From: Zymoseptoria tritici IPO323
Lineage: Eukaryota; Ascomycota; Dothideomycetes; Mycosphaerellales; Mycosphaerellaceae
Assembly: GCF_000219625.1 (NCBI RefSeq)
Contig: NC_018216.1
Span: 2,666,001-2,730,000, forward strand
DNA length: 64,000 nt
Direction: 5' to 3'
The notes under the pieces are model-generated. The model saw only the letters and a list, made by a program, of their open reading frames with translations, searched no databases and was not told the origin of the DNA. A program made the translations under genes and the position numbers. Positions 11,692-22,025 of this stretch are shown here, piece after piece. Position 1 is the stretch's first letter, and each line of letters starts with the position of its first letter.

Positions 11692-12175
11692 ACAGTACAC
11701 ACGAAGGTAATGGGTAATTGGTGTCTTCGTGGTGAAGTTGGAGAAGGTGGAAAATCGGGGTAAGCTCCCAGCACAAGGCGCTAAACCTAATTTGCTTGAA
11801 ATTCGTAAACGCTAAACCCGATGCGTGAGATACGCGTACCACCAAAACTCACGCACTTCCCACGCATCCAGCTCACGAGCCTTCCAATGCGTGAGATGCG
11901 TCAACGCAGACCAGTTTTTGAGCTGCTCGTAGGAGTTGCAGGCGAAGGTTCACAAACAACGGCGGCGGCGTCAATTTCACTTTGGTCTTACCTTACACAT
12001 CATCGACGCTGAGCGTGATCTGCCGGCTCGGATGAAAGGATGTTCGCTCCAACAACGTAGGTGGTCCCGATTTGAGCAATTCTTTCATCAATTCTACGTC
12101 TACAAGCAACTTGACGGCGAGGCATACGACAAGCAGCGAGCAAAGACACCGCGTCTTTACCTTAAGCAAGACACC
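11692..12175. promoter_or_regulatory. intergenic with repeated atgcgtgagat elements, presumed promoter of the next gene
   Basis: About 480 bases. The 11-base word atgcgtgagat occurs at about 11,820 and again at about 11,887. A partial inverted match (ctcacgca) lies between them, and an ACGCGT hexamer (the MCB-type core) sits next to the first copy. The arrangement looks like a cluster of binding sites ahead of the gene starting at 12,176. No coding feature is supported, although the downstream frame stays open upstream to 11,936. Confidence 0.35.
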
Positions 12176-12889
12176 ATGGCGACCGAACCACCGCCTCATT
12201 CTCCCCTACCCCTCCCGACCATCCAATCTGCCCTCCTCAACTCCGTCCTCTCGACTCACGCCTCCAAACTGCGCCTCGATTACTCTGCATCAATTCTTGT
12301 CTCCAACACCTCTCTCGCCGCCTCACTCGCCCAATGGCTAGCCGACGAGAAACGCGACATGCCGCACAGCATCGTGGCCGTCTCACCATCAAGTCAAAGC
12401 GAGAGCGGTATTCCGGCTGATCTCGCCAAAGCCGCCTCCATTTCGGTCGTAGAATCCGCGCCGGACGATGTCTTCACGCACGCTTTCGCACATGTTGAGG
12501 ATGGGAGCGATCGTGATGCGGTGCTGTGGGCGTTGAAGCGGTGCTTTTACGGGTTGATCCCGAAGGGAATCGCGATTGTGTCGATTGTCACTAAGTCGTC
12601 ACTCGATGCGGTGCTGCGAGGTGATAGAGGTGGAGCAGGAGAGGAGTTGAGTGAAGGTGAACTGATGGGATTGGCGGAACGAGCGACGTTTGAGGTGGGA
12701 AAGGTGAGGTTATCCAAGCGGGAGGTGAAGATTGAAGGAGAGCAGGTCGATGAGTTGAATGCGGAGGTGGAGGCCAGGGGTGGAAGTGAAGAGGTTAAAG
12801 ATGAGGCTTGGGAGAAGGCGAGATCGGAGGGACTGGTGGTGGAGGCTTGGGTTGTCGTTGCGATGCGGTGGGATTTACTTTGTGCTTGA
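12176..12889 (+). CDS. hypothetical protein, about 237 residues
   Basis: Starts MATEPPPHSPLPLPTIQSAL and is a single exon. The frame is open further upstream to 11,936, but that extension is low-quality, so the ATG at 12,176 is preferred (context acaccATGg). The N-terminus is Pro-rich. The middle alternates strands and helices (DYSASILVSNTS, HSIVAVSPSSQ, FYGLIPKGIAIVSIV), somewhat like a Rossmann or methyltransferase fold, but no SAM-binding glycine loop is present. The C-terminal third is charged (EGEQVDELNAEVEARGG) and ends EAWVVVAMRWDLLCA. I do not recognise the family. Confidence 0.6.
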   Translation: MATEPPPHSPLPLPTIQSALLNSVLSTHASKLRLDYSASILVSNTSLAASLAQWLADEKRDMPHSIVAVSPSSQSESGIPADLAKAASISVVESAPDDVFTHAFAHVEDGSDRDAVLWALKRCFYGLIPKGIAIVSIVTKSSLDAVLRGDRGGAGEELSEGELMGLAERATFEVGKVRLSKREVKIEGEQVDELNAEVEARGGSEEVKDEAWEKARSEGLVVEAWVVVAMRWDLLCA

Positions 12890-13030
12890 GTGCTAGGTAC
12901 TAAAGACTACGCCGCCCGGATTCTCCAACTCTATCGATTGTTTCCGTCTCCGAATTACGCACTCGAGCGATGGAGATCGTATGCGTCCCTTCCTGGGACT
13001 TCCTCCCTTCTCCTCTGCCGTCTCCCTCTA

Positions 13031-14167
13031 TTACTCCCCGCAAAGCCCTGATCCCGATGAGTACGCCCTCTCACGATTCTCTCTCCTCAAGTCTTCGCTG
13101 GCCGCTCGTTGCCGTTGCATTTCCATCTCCGCCTGTTCAACTTCCTGGGTTCGTGGCGACTCCCGTAGCTGCCAACCTCGCGCCGCTCGGCGCTCACATT
13201 CTTTTTTCCGCTCGAACAAGTCAACAATCTCGAGCACGTCTTGCGCAAGATTTCTCCCGATCACGCACAGTCTATCTTGGATGATTTCAACTTCATCTGG
13301 ATTCTGTGGCGAGAACGCAAGGCCTGCTCGATCAAGAGGAGCCGAACTCCGCTGTCCTTCTCCAGATCTTCGAGGAGAATAGTCAGGAGAGACATAAGGA
13401 TACGGGAATTTAGTCGGACCGAGAGACGAGTCTGGAGGCGAGGGTGCTGTTGGACGGGCTCGTCTCGGCGTTGCGCCGGTCGGTTGATCACGATCCGGCG
13501 CATTCGATGGACCCTCTCCATAGGCTTCATGAGCAGGTGGAGATGGAGCGTCGTAGAACGAGTAGCCGCCTGTACTTGGATTGTGTATCACTGGCCTCTT
13601 GCTCTCTCGTCTCCCGCCAGCTCTACGAATCTCGACATTGGCAGCACTGTCTGAATCTTGATCATGGCGCCCGCCACTTCTGGAAGGCGATTCGACAGGA
13701 CTGCCCACACCACCTCTCAAGCACTCTCCATTCCTCTCCTTTGACGTGGAGACTCTATTCGCATCTTGAGCGATGTTGCTGCCCACCTGGCTATAGAATG
13801 CGACGGCCGGGTGCTGAGAGTGGAGATGGTGTTGATGGAGTTCGATAGGTCTACGACGAGGGCGGCGTGGAGATGGGTCAGGTCGCGAGGCCTTTTCAGC
13901 GAAACGAGCAATTTCGTAGATGAACATGGCAATGTTTGGTGTTGACTGGGCTGAATCGAGAAGGAAATGTCATAGTTCAAGCTAGAACATGGATGAGATA
14001 TAGGAGATTTGAATGTCTGATCGTGGATTGCATCGTGGACAGCATCTTGTGTTGCGTGGAAGCAATGGGAAATATACATTGCCTTGCCGGTCGTAGATCT
14101 CGTGAACAACATTCCCCATCTGGTTTGTATTGTCGACATGAAGAGGGACCAGATCTGAAAGAGACAT
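13031..14167 (-). CDS. hypothetical Pro/Arg/Ser-rich protein with C-terminal charged helix
   Basis: Proposed exons 14078-14167 and 13031-13945, joined by a 132-base intron with GTATAT donor and CCCAG acceptor (phase 0), giving 334 residues. Exon 1 reads MSLSDLVPLHVDNTNQMGN then VVHEIYDRQGN. Exon 2 continues STPNIAMFIYEIARFAEK. Residues about 50-230 are disordered and rich in Pro, Arg, Ser and Gly. Residues about 240-325 look like an amphipathic or coiled segment (NPDEVEIIQDRLCVIG, LEIVDLFERKKECERRAAR, VEQAEMEMQRQRAASED). No domain is recognised. TCTCTTTCAG just after the chosen ATG could itself be an acceptor, so a further upstream exon is possible. The model is moderate; the long second exon is the best-supported part. 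Confidence 0.45.
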
Positions 14168-14204
14168 GCCGATTCAGATCATCGAGTCCGGAGTGCCGTT
14201 TGGG

Positions 14205-14224
14205 ATGACACACACACACACACA
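14205..14224. repeat. (CA)n microsatellite
   Basis: A run of about nine CA dinucleotides lies between the hypothetical gene (minus) and the CysA-like gene (plus), in what should be their shared promoter region. Confidence 0.85.
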
Positions 14225-14413
14225 CTCGCTGGTCATGTTAGATTGTTGAGAGGAGGTCGATGGTGCAATCGCAAGGAAGGGAAGAGGTCCTGGTCGTGCT
14301 TACCAAGCTCGCCTCGGCCGGCCGATCACGGCATCCATCGTTTCTGAGCACTTCCACGAGGTATTGTTCTCCCTCTACACATCCACGTCTTCGACGACAT
14401 ACCGAAGAACGCC

Positions 14414-15976
14414 ATGAGCAGCTGCAGAGCGCTCTCCTCGCTCGCCCGTTCAGCTCCAAGGGCACTTCGCAAAACACATCCGCGAACACGAGCTATACAA
14501 TCCCGCTGCATCACCCAAGACTCCAGACGTCCCGCACAAGCATTCGCAGCAAAGCCTCTCCAGGACGATCACCCAGCCGGTCCTTCGATCTCCAATCCCC
14601 AACTATCTTTCCCATGTCTCGACAACGCAGAAGATCGAACACGCAAACTTGTTAGCAAACGATCGCTGTCCGGACCTGAACCTTCCTACACCAGCGGAAA
14701 GACCGAAACATTTCACTCCGATGAGCCTATACTTCTCGACTGGGGAGGCATTCTCCCTTCGTTCGACATAGCTTGGGAAGCATGGGGAACTTTGAACGCG
14801 GAAAAGAGCAATGCGATCCTTCTACACACTGGGCTATCGGCAAGTAGCCATGCCCACAGCACGGCTGCTGAACCCAAACCAGGCTGGTGGGAGAAGTTCA
14901 TTGGGCCTGGCTGTCCGCTCGATACGGACAAATACTTTGTCATTTGCACGAATGTTCTCGGAGGATGCTACGGCTCAACAGGACCCTCTAGCATCGATCC
15001 TGTCAGCGGGCAACATTACGGCACATCGTTCCCCATCCTCACCATGCACGACATGGTACGAGCTCAATTCCGACTTCTCGACTCTCTGGGAATTGACAAA
15101 CTCTACGCCTCTGTCGGAAACAGCATGGGTGGTATGCAATCGCTAGCTGCTGGAGTCCTCTTCACCGATCGCGTATCTCGCATTGTCTCGGTATCGGGCT
15201 GTGCTCGATCACATCCGTACTCAATTGCTATGCGCCACACCCAACGGCAGGTCCTCATGAACGATCCCAATTGGGCGTCCACAAGAGGAAACTACTACAC
15301 TTCCATTCCACCTCACACCGGCATGAAGCTTGCCCGACAAATCGCAACGATCACATACCGCTCAGGTCCGGAGTGGGAGAATCGCTTCGGACGCCAGCGC
15401 GCGGATGCATCTAAACCTCCTGCGCTATGTCCAGACTTCCTGATTGAGACCTACCTCGATCACGCCGGGGAGAAGTGGTGTCTGGAATATGATGCCAATT
15501 CACTTCTCTATGTTAGCAAGGCCATGGATCTCTTCGACTTGGGACGGGAGAACCAGGAGGCTGCGGCGGAGCGACGAACAACGAATGCCGAGAAGATGCA
15601 GCATTCCTCATTTATCGAACAGGTGAAGCAAGATCGCTGCACCCTTTCTTTACCCGACGAACCATACCAAGAGACCGAATCTTCCTCCGACCGACTGTCC
15701 GACCCATCTACCCCATCGGTATCGTCCGGTCCTCCAGAAGATCTCATCCACGGCCTAGCTCCGTTGCGGGATACACCTACGCTCGTCCTCGGCGTGGCAT
15801 CCGATATCTTATTCCCCGCCTGGCAGCAAAGAGAGATCGCGGAGACGTTACGAAAAGTGGGTAACCGCAGCGTGACGCATGTGGAGCTTGGCGAGGATCG
15901 TAGTCTGTTTGGTCACGACACTTTCTTGCTAGATCTTGAGGGTGTGGGTGGAGAAATCAGGAGATTTCTGGGGTGA
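14414..15976 (+). CDS. serine O-acyltransferase of the homoserine acetyltransferase superfamily (CysA/Cys2-like), mitochondrial
   Basis: Single exon, 520 residues. The first 45 residues are rich in Arg, Ser and Ala with almost no acid ([20 protein letters not shown]), a mitochondrial presequence. The alpha/beta-hydrolase core follows: [19 protein letters not shown], and the nucleophile elbow [14 protein letters not shown] with Ser237. It continues with [20 protein letters not shown], the acid in [12 protein letters not shown] (Asp464) and the base in LFGHDTFLL (His501). A Ser/Glu-rich insert lies around 395-445. In fungi, mitochondrial members of this superfamily acylate serine for cysteine synthesis, while MET2 acylates homoserine. 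The presequence and length favour the serine enzyme, but the two cannot be separated with certainty by eye. Confidence 0.85.
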   Translation: MSSCRALSSLARSAPRALRKTHPRTRAIQSRCITQDSRRPAQAFAAKPLQDDHPAGPSISNPQLSFPCLDNAEDRTRKLVSKRSLSGPEPSYTSGKTETFHSDEPILLDWGGILPSFDIAWEAWGTLNAEKSNAILLHTGLSASSHAHSTAAEPKPGWWEKFIGPGCPLDTDKYFVICTNVLGGCYGSTGPSSIDPVSGQHYGTSFPILTMHDMVRAQFRLLDSLGIDKLYASVGNSMGGMQSLAAGVLFTDRVSRIVSVSGCARSHPYSIAMRHTQRQVLMNDPNWASTRGNYYTSIPPHTGMKLARQIATITYRSGPEWENRFGRQRADASKPPALCPDFLIETYLDHAGEKWCLEYDANSLLYVSKAMDLFDLGRENQEAAAERRTTNAEKMQHSSFIEQVKQDRCTLSLPDEPYQETESSSDRLSDPSTPSVSSGPPEDLIHGLAPLRDTPTLVLGVASDILFPAWQQREIAETLRKVGNRSVTHVELGEDRSLFGHDTFLLDLEGVGGEIRRFLG

Positions 15977-16696
15977 AATGCATTCGACTGGTTCTGTATT
16001 CACAAATCAATCGGAATAGCAACGCGACACACAAGACATGCCACATGACGGGTTCACCAGCAAGCGATGGTTACACCGAAGTGAGAAGAACTTGACCTAG
16101 CGTCGGGCGAATTACAACCAACGATCGAGCTGCACTGCACCGCTACTGCTGTGGTACGTCGTATAACGAGTAACACGAAACGAAAGCTAGCGCCGGACGT
16201 CTTCCCGCCAACGAGCGAGGTCTCTGCCAACCTCCTTCCGCTGGCTGCACAATTCTTTGCGCTGTGGAACGTCTCTTTGCGCTGGTGGAACGACGTAAGC
16301 TAGCGCCAGACGGATTTCAGCCAACGACGGACTTGTGCCGCCACTCTTGCAGTGCTTCTGCGGGTCTGTGTAACAAGCGTGCATTCCTCAGAAATGCGGA
16401 CTTGAGCTAGCGTCCTCGAGATGTTGGCCAATGTCTGTTCGAAGGATTCGTAGACGACGGTGGTGACTCCGATGGGTTGGGCCCCTGGAATATGCGTGTT
16501 AGGAGCGTTGGAGAAGCAGAAAGATGAGGCATGAGCATATGCTGAAAAGACTACCGCCATTTAAGACGAATAGAACGGCAAAGAATTCTGCCAGTGAGAA
16601 CTTCAACGGCGGCAGCTTCTCAATGTCTGGCGTTTGAGCGATTTGCGTTTGGTATTATTATCAAATGACATTTCTATTCGTGACAAGGCTCCTCAA
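15977..16696. other. convergent intergenic region carrying the four-copy repeat
   Basis: About 720 bases between the stop of the CysA-like gene (plus) and the stop of the Acinus-like gene (minus). Its main content is the diverged repeat annotated separately. Minus-strand frames at 16187-16384 and 16300-16560 run through the repeats without a clear gene model. Confidence 0.5.
16093..16437 (-). repeat. four diverged copies of a ~36-base repeat, about 90-113 bases apart
   Basis: Copies lie at roughly 16093-16125, 16186-16215, 16297-16328 and 16403-16435. On the minus strand each reads close to TCGTTGGCnGnAATnCGn followed by CCGACGCTAGCT. In that phase every copy is open: SLVVIRPTLGQV, SLAGRRPALAFV, SLAEIRLALAYV, TLANISRTLAQV. 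First bases of the shared Leu codon are at 16,121, 16,211, 16,324 and 16,431, giving spacings of 90, 113 and 107. They therefore do not share one frame without splicing. The repeat is real; whether it is a decayed gene, several small exons or a regulatory array is open. Confidence 0.6.
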
Positions 16697-18322
16697 TCAC
16701 CGTCTCCAGCTATCTCCTCGATACCCGCGGTGACCATCTCCGCCTCCTCGTCCTCCATACCCCCCACCACCATATTCCCTCCCACCATAACCTCCTCCCC
16801 CACCACCTCTCCAACCTCCACCTCCACCTCCGCCTCCACCTCGTCTTCGATCCCTCCTTGGCCCACCACCGCCCATGCCACCACCTCTCGGCGCACTCAT
16901 TCCAAACCTCCCCCAATCCATCCCGCCATCGACCAAACTGCTGCCATCCTCGAATGTATACCGTCTCATCTCCCCTTCTTTATAATTCGCTTCCTCCGCT
17001 TCTCCCTTCTCCGTCCAGTCCTCCCTGGTTGCATCCTCCAGCGCAGCCAAGCGCGATTCGACGAGCGTATCCGGCACGGGCACAAAGTAGATCTTCGGCT
17101 TCGTCGTCGTAGACGAGAACGAAGCGTCGAGCGCGTTGAACGACTTGCTTTGCGGCACGGGAGACGCGGAGGGTTGTGGTGGAGCCATGGCGGGGTTCTG
17201 AGATCGAGGTCCAGAAGGCGCGTTGGGCATTCCTTCGCCGGCGCCAGTAGTCGGTTTGCGAGCAGCGTTCGAGGAGACTTCTTCTAAGCTTGCGACTGAA
17301 GGCCCGTCGGTGTCGGTCTCGGAGATGGGATTGTAGACGACTTCCCAGCGAGTCATACCGTCGCGGGTGGATTCAAGGTCGATCCAGGCTTGGACTTGTT
17401 CTTCGGGGATAAAGTCGGCGAAGAGCGGTTTCCGTTGAGGTTCATCGGGCCAGACTTGGTTGTGGATCGAAGAACGCGCACGGATGGCGGCCGGGAGCGT
17501 GGAGAAGAGTACAAAGGCGTGCGTGCGTAGACGATCGAGGAAGAAGGTCTCGATCTCTGGTGCGTCATTCGATTGAGGTGTAGCGATTGAGAGGAGGTGT
17601 TCGCGCAATGCGCTTGGTTGGAGTGGCCGGACGAGGTTGCAAATATAGAGGGCGCGGGTCTTGGTGTGCTTGGAAGGAGAGCTCGACGGCAGGTCCTCCA
17701 TATGTACGTCCGCATCGGTAGAGGAGACTTGCTCTGTCGAAGTCTGCACAGCGCCCTGAACTTGAGTGGCCTCTTTGCTCGGCTCAATGTCCATTGCATC
17801 TTTGATGTCTTGTTCCACCTCCATCGCATCCGGCGCATCGGTGGCACTGTCCTCAATCAATGGCGCCGGCTCCTCATCCGCCGTCTTCAACTTCTTACTT
17901 GCGCTCTCGTCGCGGACCGGTGGTGTAGGACTGCGACGCTTTCGCTTGTTTGTGGAATCCGCATCGCTGCCGACATCTGCGCTCGTTGCGACTGGCTTCG
18001 GAGTCTCGACCTTCGCATCGCCGTTTGTGCCTGTCGCATGTCCTCCTTGGTCATTTCCAGACGCCTCATCTGCAACCTTCACATCTTCCACCACCTCGTC
18101 TTCAGCATCCACTGCCTCCTCCGCTGGCGCTACTTCGACATCTTCCTTGTCTTCCTTCACCTCCTCCGCAGCCACCGAATCATCACCGCCACCGGACGCC
18201 ACGTCAGCAGCAATCAGTGCGTCGACATATGACTGCTTCAACTTCAAGCCAGCGCCGGGAATGCCTCGCTCCTTGATCAGATCCTTCAATTCCGCGACTT
18301 TGAGCTTCGAGTAATCAGTCAT
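16697..18322 (-). CDS. Acinus-like protein: SAP domain, RRM-like domain, RSB-like motif, RGG tail
   Basis: Single exon, 541 residues. Residues 4-38 are a SAP domain (YSKLKVAELKDLIKERGIPG). Residues 40-215 are acidic and disordered with a nuclear signal (NKRKRRSPTPP). About 220-310 is an RRM-like fold (KTRALYICNLVRPLQPSALR ... THAFVLFSTLPAAIRAR). Near 405-435 the segment LDASFSSTTTKPKIYFVPVP resembles the RNPS1/SAP18-binding (RSB) motif of Acinus, which has a LDxLFxxTxxxPxIYWLPL shape. The last 75 residues are Gly/Arg-rich (RGG type). This order matches Acinus, the scaffold of the ASAP complex of the exon junction complex, a nuclear splicing role. That assignment rests on domain order and the RSB resemblance. 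The Gly-rich codons are purine-biased and give long mirror frames on the plus strand. Confidence 0.78.
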   Translation of the reverse strand: MTDYSKLKVAELKDLIKERGIPGAGLKLKQSYVDALIAADVASGGGDDSVAAEEVKEDKEDVEVAPAEEAVDAEDEVVEDVKVADEASGNDQGGHATGTNGDAKVETPKPVATSADVGSDADSTNKRKRRSPTPPVRDESASKKLKTADEEPAPLIEDSATDAPDAMEVEQDIKDAMDIEPSKEATQVQGAVQTSTEQVSSTDADVHMEDLPSSSPSKHTKTRALYICNLVRPLQPSALREHLLSIATPQSNDAPEIETFFLDRLRTHAFVLFSTLPAAIRARSSIHNQVWPDEPQRKPLFADFIPEEQVQAWIDLESTRDGMTRWEVVYNPISETDTDGPSVASLEEVSSNAARKPTTGAGEGMPNAPSGPRSQNPAMAPPQPSASPVPQSKSFNALDASFSSTTTKPKIYFVPVPDTLVESRLAALEDATREDWTEKGEAEEANYKEGEMRRYTFEDGSSLVDGGMDWGRFGMSAPRGGGMGGGGPRRDRRRGGGGGGGGGWRGGGGGGYGGREYGGGGYGGRGGGDGHRGYRGDSWRR

Positions 18323-18685
18323 GATCGCGATCGCATATCGATATCAAGAGGAGTCGCTGTGGTGCGTAGTTTATGATGTGAAACGGAGTGCGCGATAGAT
18401 GGTGAGCGAGCAATGCAAGGAATGAACGTCGCGTGTGTTATTGCGCGGATTCGATAGATTTGAATCTGGGGATGACATCGCGCGCAGGAACAAGGACGAG
18501 TTTAAGGTTTGGACGTGCAGGGATTTGCCGACATCGATGGATGGACGCCTCAGGCATCAACACTCATGCTCACATGTCAAGAGTCTCACGAGTGAATGTA
18601 GACGACTGATCACGCAGGAGGCAACAAGAGTGAGAGCTTCAGGATTAATTTCTGCTGTCTGTCGTGCACACGTACTCTCATTCCT
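18323..18685. other. intergenic
   Basis: About 360 bases between two leftward genes, holding the promoter of the Acinus-like gene and the 3' flank of the Vps34 gene. Nothing else seen. Confidence 0.6.
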
Positions 18686-21508
18686 CTAGCTCTTCCAACC
18701 CTGTGTGAACCCATGCAACTTATCAATCAACACTGGTCCCCAAGCTCCCATCTCCTTCTCGATCATACCCGCAAAGAACCTCACGGCCTCTTCCTCTCCC
18801 ACGTCCAGCTTGAATCTCTCCTCCACCTTCCTGACAGCCGCATCGCCAAAGATGGCTAGACCAGGTATGCCCGCGTCTTGCATCAGACTGAACAGATTGA
18901 GAATCAAACTGGAGCTCCGGCGAAGGGTGGTGTAAGCAGTGAAACAGTACTGGCGGAAGTTGTCGAATTGCGACTCGGAGGATGAGGGAAGATTGCCGCC
19001 CATTCCTTCGATCATTTCGCGCGAGAGCTTCATCAGCGGAGCCATGGGCTTCGGATCACGGCCGAGGATGTATCCGAAGTCGATGTGCAGGAAGTGTCCA
19101 TCTTCTGTCAGTAAAAGGTTGTCAAGGTGGCGATCACCAACTCCGAGGAGATATGTCACCACGCAATAGCCGGCGACAGATTTCACATAGTTATCCATGG
19201 CATCTTTCCTGACGCCGAGGATGGAGGATGACGACGAGGAGTCGAGAGGTGGATTGTGGTGACGCAGGAAGGCGAGGATCGAGCCTTTGTATTGTGGAGA
19301 AGCGAGGATACCGCTGAGAGGCGTGGCGGCTATGAACTGCACAGCTCCTGCCCTGGTAGAGGTCGCGAAGATGCGATATGGGGTGAGCTTAAGATCGAGA
19401 TTCTCCTTTTGGAGCAGACGGTCCATAAGTGCGATGATCTGGACGACAAGCTGATCCTGACGAAGATCGTCACCAGTCTTGAAGATGAGGGGATAGATTT
19501 CGCCTTCGGTCGTGGTGAACTTGAGGAGCAACGGGAGCAAAGTCGATTTGAAGACGTTGCAATCGGATGGTATGACACCAGTGATGTGAATGGACGGGTC
19601 GAGAGGAAGTGGAAGGGGTGGATCGAACTGAATCAGCTCGTGTTTAGGATCGGCAAGCATTTTCTTGAGATGCTCGATCTTGCGTAGCCGGTCGCCTTTG
19701 TAGGACTGGATGTCCTTGCTGATCTTGCCGAGAATCGTGACGAACTCGCCTTGCCGGAGGAGGGTCTTGCGATGACCCTGGCCTTCCGACGTCGTGTCCA
19801 GTTCTTTCATGAAGTCGAAGCTCACGCGGGCGAAGAGCTTCTTATTGTGTGACTGTTGTGGTACATTGTCATCGAGCTCCAATTCGACCATGAGATACCA
19901 GTAGAGGAAGTTCCCGAGTTCGATGTTGGCCGCTGAACGAGCAATGAGGAATGATGCGAGAGAAGAGTCTGTCTCGTCCTCCTCCTTGACATGTCGTGGT
20001 TCGTACTTCAACGCTTGGACCAGCTGGAGTAGATACAACAGCAGCTCTTCGTCGTCGGATTTTCGCAACCGATCGACGGCATATGCGCGAACAGCCGGAT
20101 TCTTCACACTCGGACCCAACAGCTCCAGTGCGTCATCGACATCGATCTCCGCCCATTTGCTCAACAGTGCAATGACTTGCTTGCTTTCCGCAGGCTCGTT
20201 CCAATTCACAGACTTGACCAACTTCGTCAGTGCCCGCTTGTCTCGACTGAGATGATGACGGAATCGCCAGATCTCGTCCTTCTCCTTGTCAGTCAGCTCG
20301 AACGTCGGACCATACGACATGATCCGATTCAAAAAGTCGCGCATTTTCGGGTTGGGTTTCAGATCCCTATCCAATGCGCTTCTCTGTCCGCGAATCAATC
20401 GACGGTGCTTCGACTCTGCGTAATTGTCTGCGTTGCCAACCTCGGGATCATATATTGTCGCCAGGCCTCCACCGCCGTCAGTGTCACCATCTGATTGAAT
20501 GCCTGGGCCAAAGTGAACCTCCGGCGGAGGTTTGAAGTCAACTCCACCAGGAGGAGGGGGAACTTGTGCCGAAGCCAGAGATGTCATTGCTGGGGCTGGG
20601 TACTCGAAATCGGTAAACACGATAGGGTGGTCGAATCGTGGAAACTCAATGTATAGGAAGAATATCCCGTCCACATGATCTGGATCGCCCTCGGCACACG
20701 AAGCTCCAGGGGTATCACCATTTTGTTCGCTGTTGACATGTGCCGGTCGCGAGCTGTCTTTGATGTTCTGCCTCTCCAGCTTCTCCACCTGTCGAAAGAC
20801 CATGCCATCCAGCCATCGGTTTTCCTGAATCTCGCCCACCTCATGCTGCTTCATCAGACCGACCAAGCGCTCGAGTTCTGCCTCTCTTCTCCCACGTCGT
20901 TCATCCACCACTACAGCCTCTTGCGTCTGTCGGCGCCCACCTCGCTTCCTGGGTTCTTGCCATGGCGTTGTTGTGTCGGAGTATCCATCTGCCGCTTTGT
21001 GTCGCCATACTTTGCACTTTTGCCTGCCAGTTCTCAACGTCGCATCCTCATCGAACAGCGAGATTGTGGTGCCTCCAAACGGAATGTGATGCGCCTTGTC
21101 ACCGCCAGCGGGATTGATGGGTGAAACGTCCCAAATTGTGATCGCAAGCTGGGTATTGGCCGGGATCGTGCTGTATTCGAGAGGTATTGAAAGCCATTGA
21201 TTCCATATTCGACCATTCTTGAAATGCTTGTATGCAGTCTGCGTGTGGACCGCCAGCGGCTTCGAATCGGCGAATGGCTGTACAGTGATGTAGAGCTCGG
21301 AATGAGAGCTGAGATTGCTACCTCGATGGCGCAAATCGGGTCGGCGGAGGAGGGTGGAGTATGGCAAAGGCTTCTCATAGCCCTCCAGTCGGTTGCTGTA
21401 AGGCGTCAGTACGGTGACTCCTCTCTCCAGATACTAGAGAGAAACCCACACCTTCACTCCCACCGGGGTGTGCAGCTCCGATGAGCTGGCGAATGTGAAG
21501 GGCTCCAT
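18686..21508 (-). CDS. VPS34: phosphatidylinositol 3-kinase, class III
   Basis: Makes PI3P on endosomes, vacuole and autophagosomes with Vps15. Exons 21450-21508 and 18686-21395; the 54-base intron (GTGGGT...TTACAG, phase 2) joins PVGVK to VNRLEGYEKPLPYST, which restores the C2-domain opening seen in other Vps34 proteins. Length is 922 residues, typical. It contains an N-terminal C2 domain and the helical PIK domain (about 350-540, LNRIMSYGPTFELTDKEKDE). The kinase domain has KTGDDLRQDQLVVQII, the catalytic loop GVGDRHLDNLLL (about 772) and HIDFGYILGRDPKP (about 790). The C-terminus LIDKLHGFTQGWKS is the membrane-active tail of the family. An alternative donor four bases upstream (AAG|GTGTGG) breaks the frame and was rejected. 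Confidence 0.95.
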
Positions 21509-22025
21509 GGTGGGAAGTGTTTGACCGGCCCTAGTGTCATCGTGGATACAGCATCTCCTTCGTCGCCAAATCGAATGTCCCAATTCACCAAGGCACGAAG
21601 TAGTTTTGAAGACATCAACATGACCTCTGCCTCCCACAAGAGGGCGGCCGCGAGCTGAGCTGAGGTAAGCGCGCCGTGTGACGTTTTAGCGCGCTTGAGC
21701 AATCAGCGACAACCCATTGCCACACACGATGCCAATAGACAAGAAGCTCGTCCGCACATCAAAGATGCCTGGGTAGCCGGTCCTGACAGAATCATTCACA
21801 AGATGACCTACGATAACTCACTCTCTGCAGGGCAGCCTCACAGTCATGTTCATACTTCGTTCCCGATGGTCTGCGACTAGCGCCCATCAGTGCCGTCTTG
21901 CCTTGTAACATCGACGCCTTCTTCTGCCTCACGCGGCTACTGCACATCATCTTAGCCAAACATCATCCAGAAGCTAGCAAGACCAGGGAAATACTGTACC
22001 AGGCCTGCCAACGGCATCAATCAAG
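21509..22025. other. divergent intergenic region
   Basis: About 520 bases between the starts of VPS34 (minus) and the nitronate monooxygenase (plus). No supported coding, RNA or repeat feature. Confidence 0.6.

Noticed and set aside
17597..18314. Long plus-strand frames opposite the Acinus-like gene
   Set aside because: Mirrors of codon-biased Glu/Asp/Ala-rich sequence; the minus strand has the SAP and RRM-like domains.
21446..21454. First GT donor (AAG|GTGTGG) for the VPS34 intron
   Set aside because: It puts the second exon out of frame; the GT two bases later gives the expected C2 opening.
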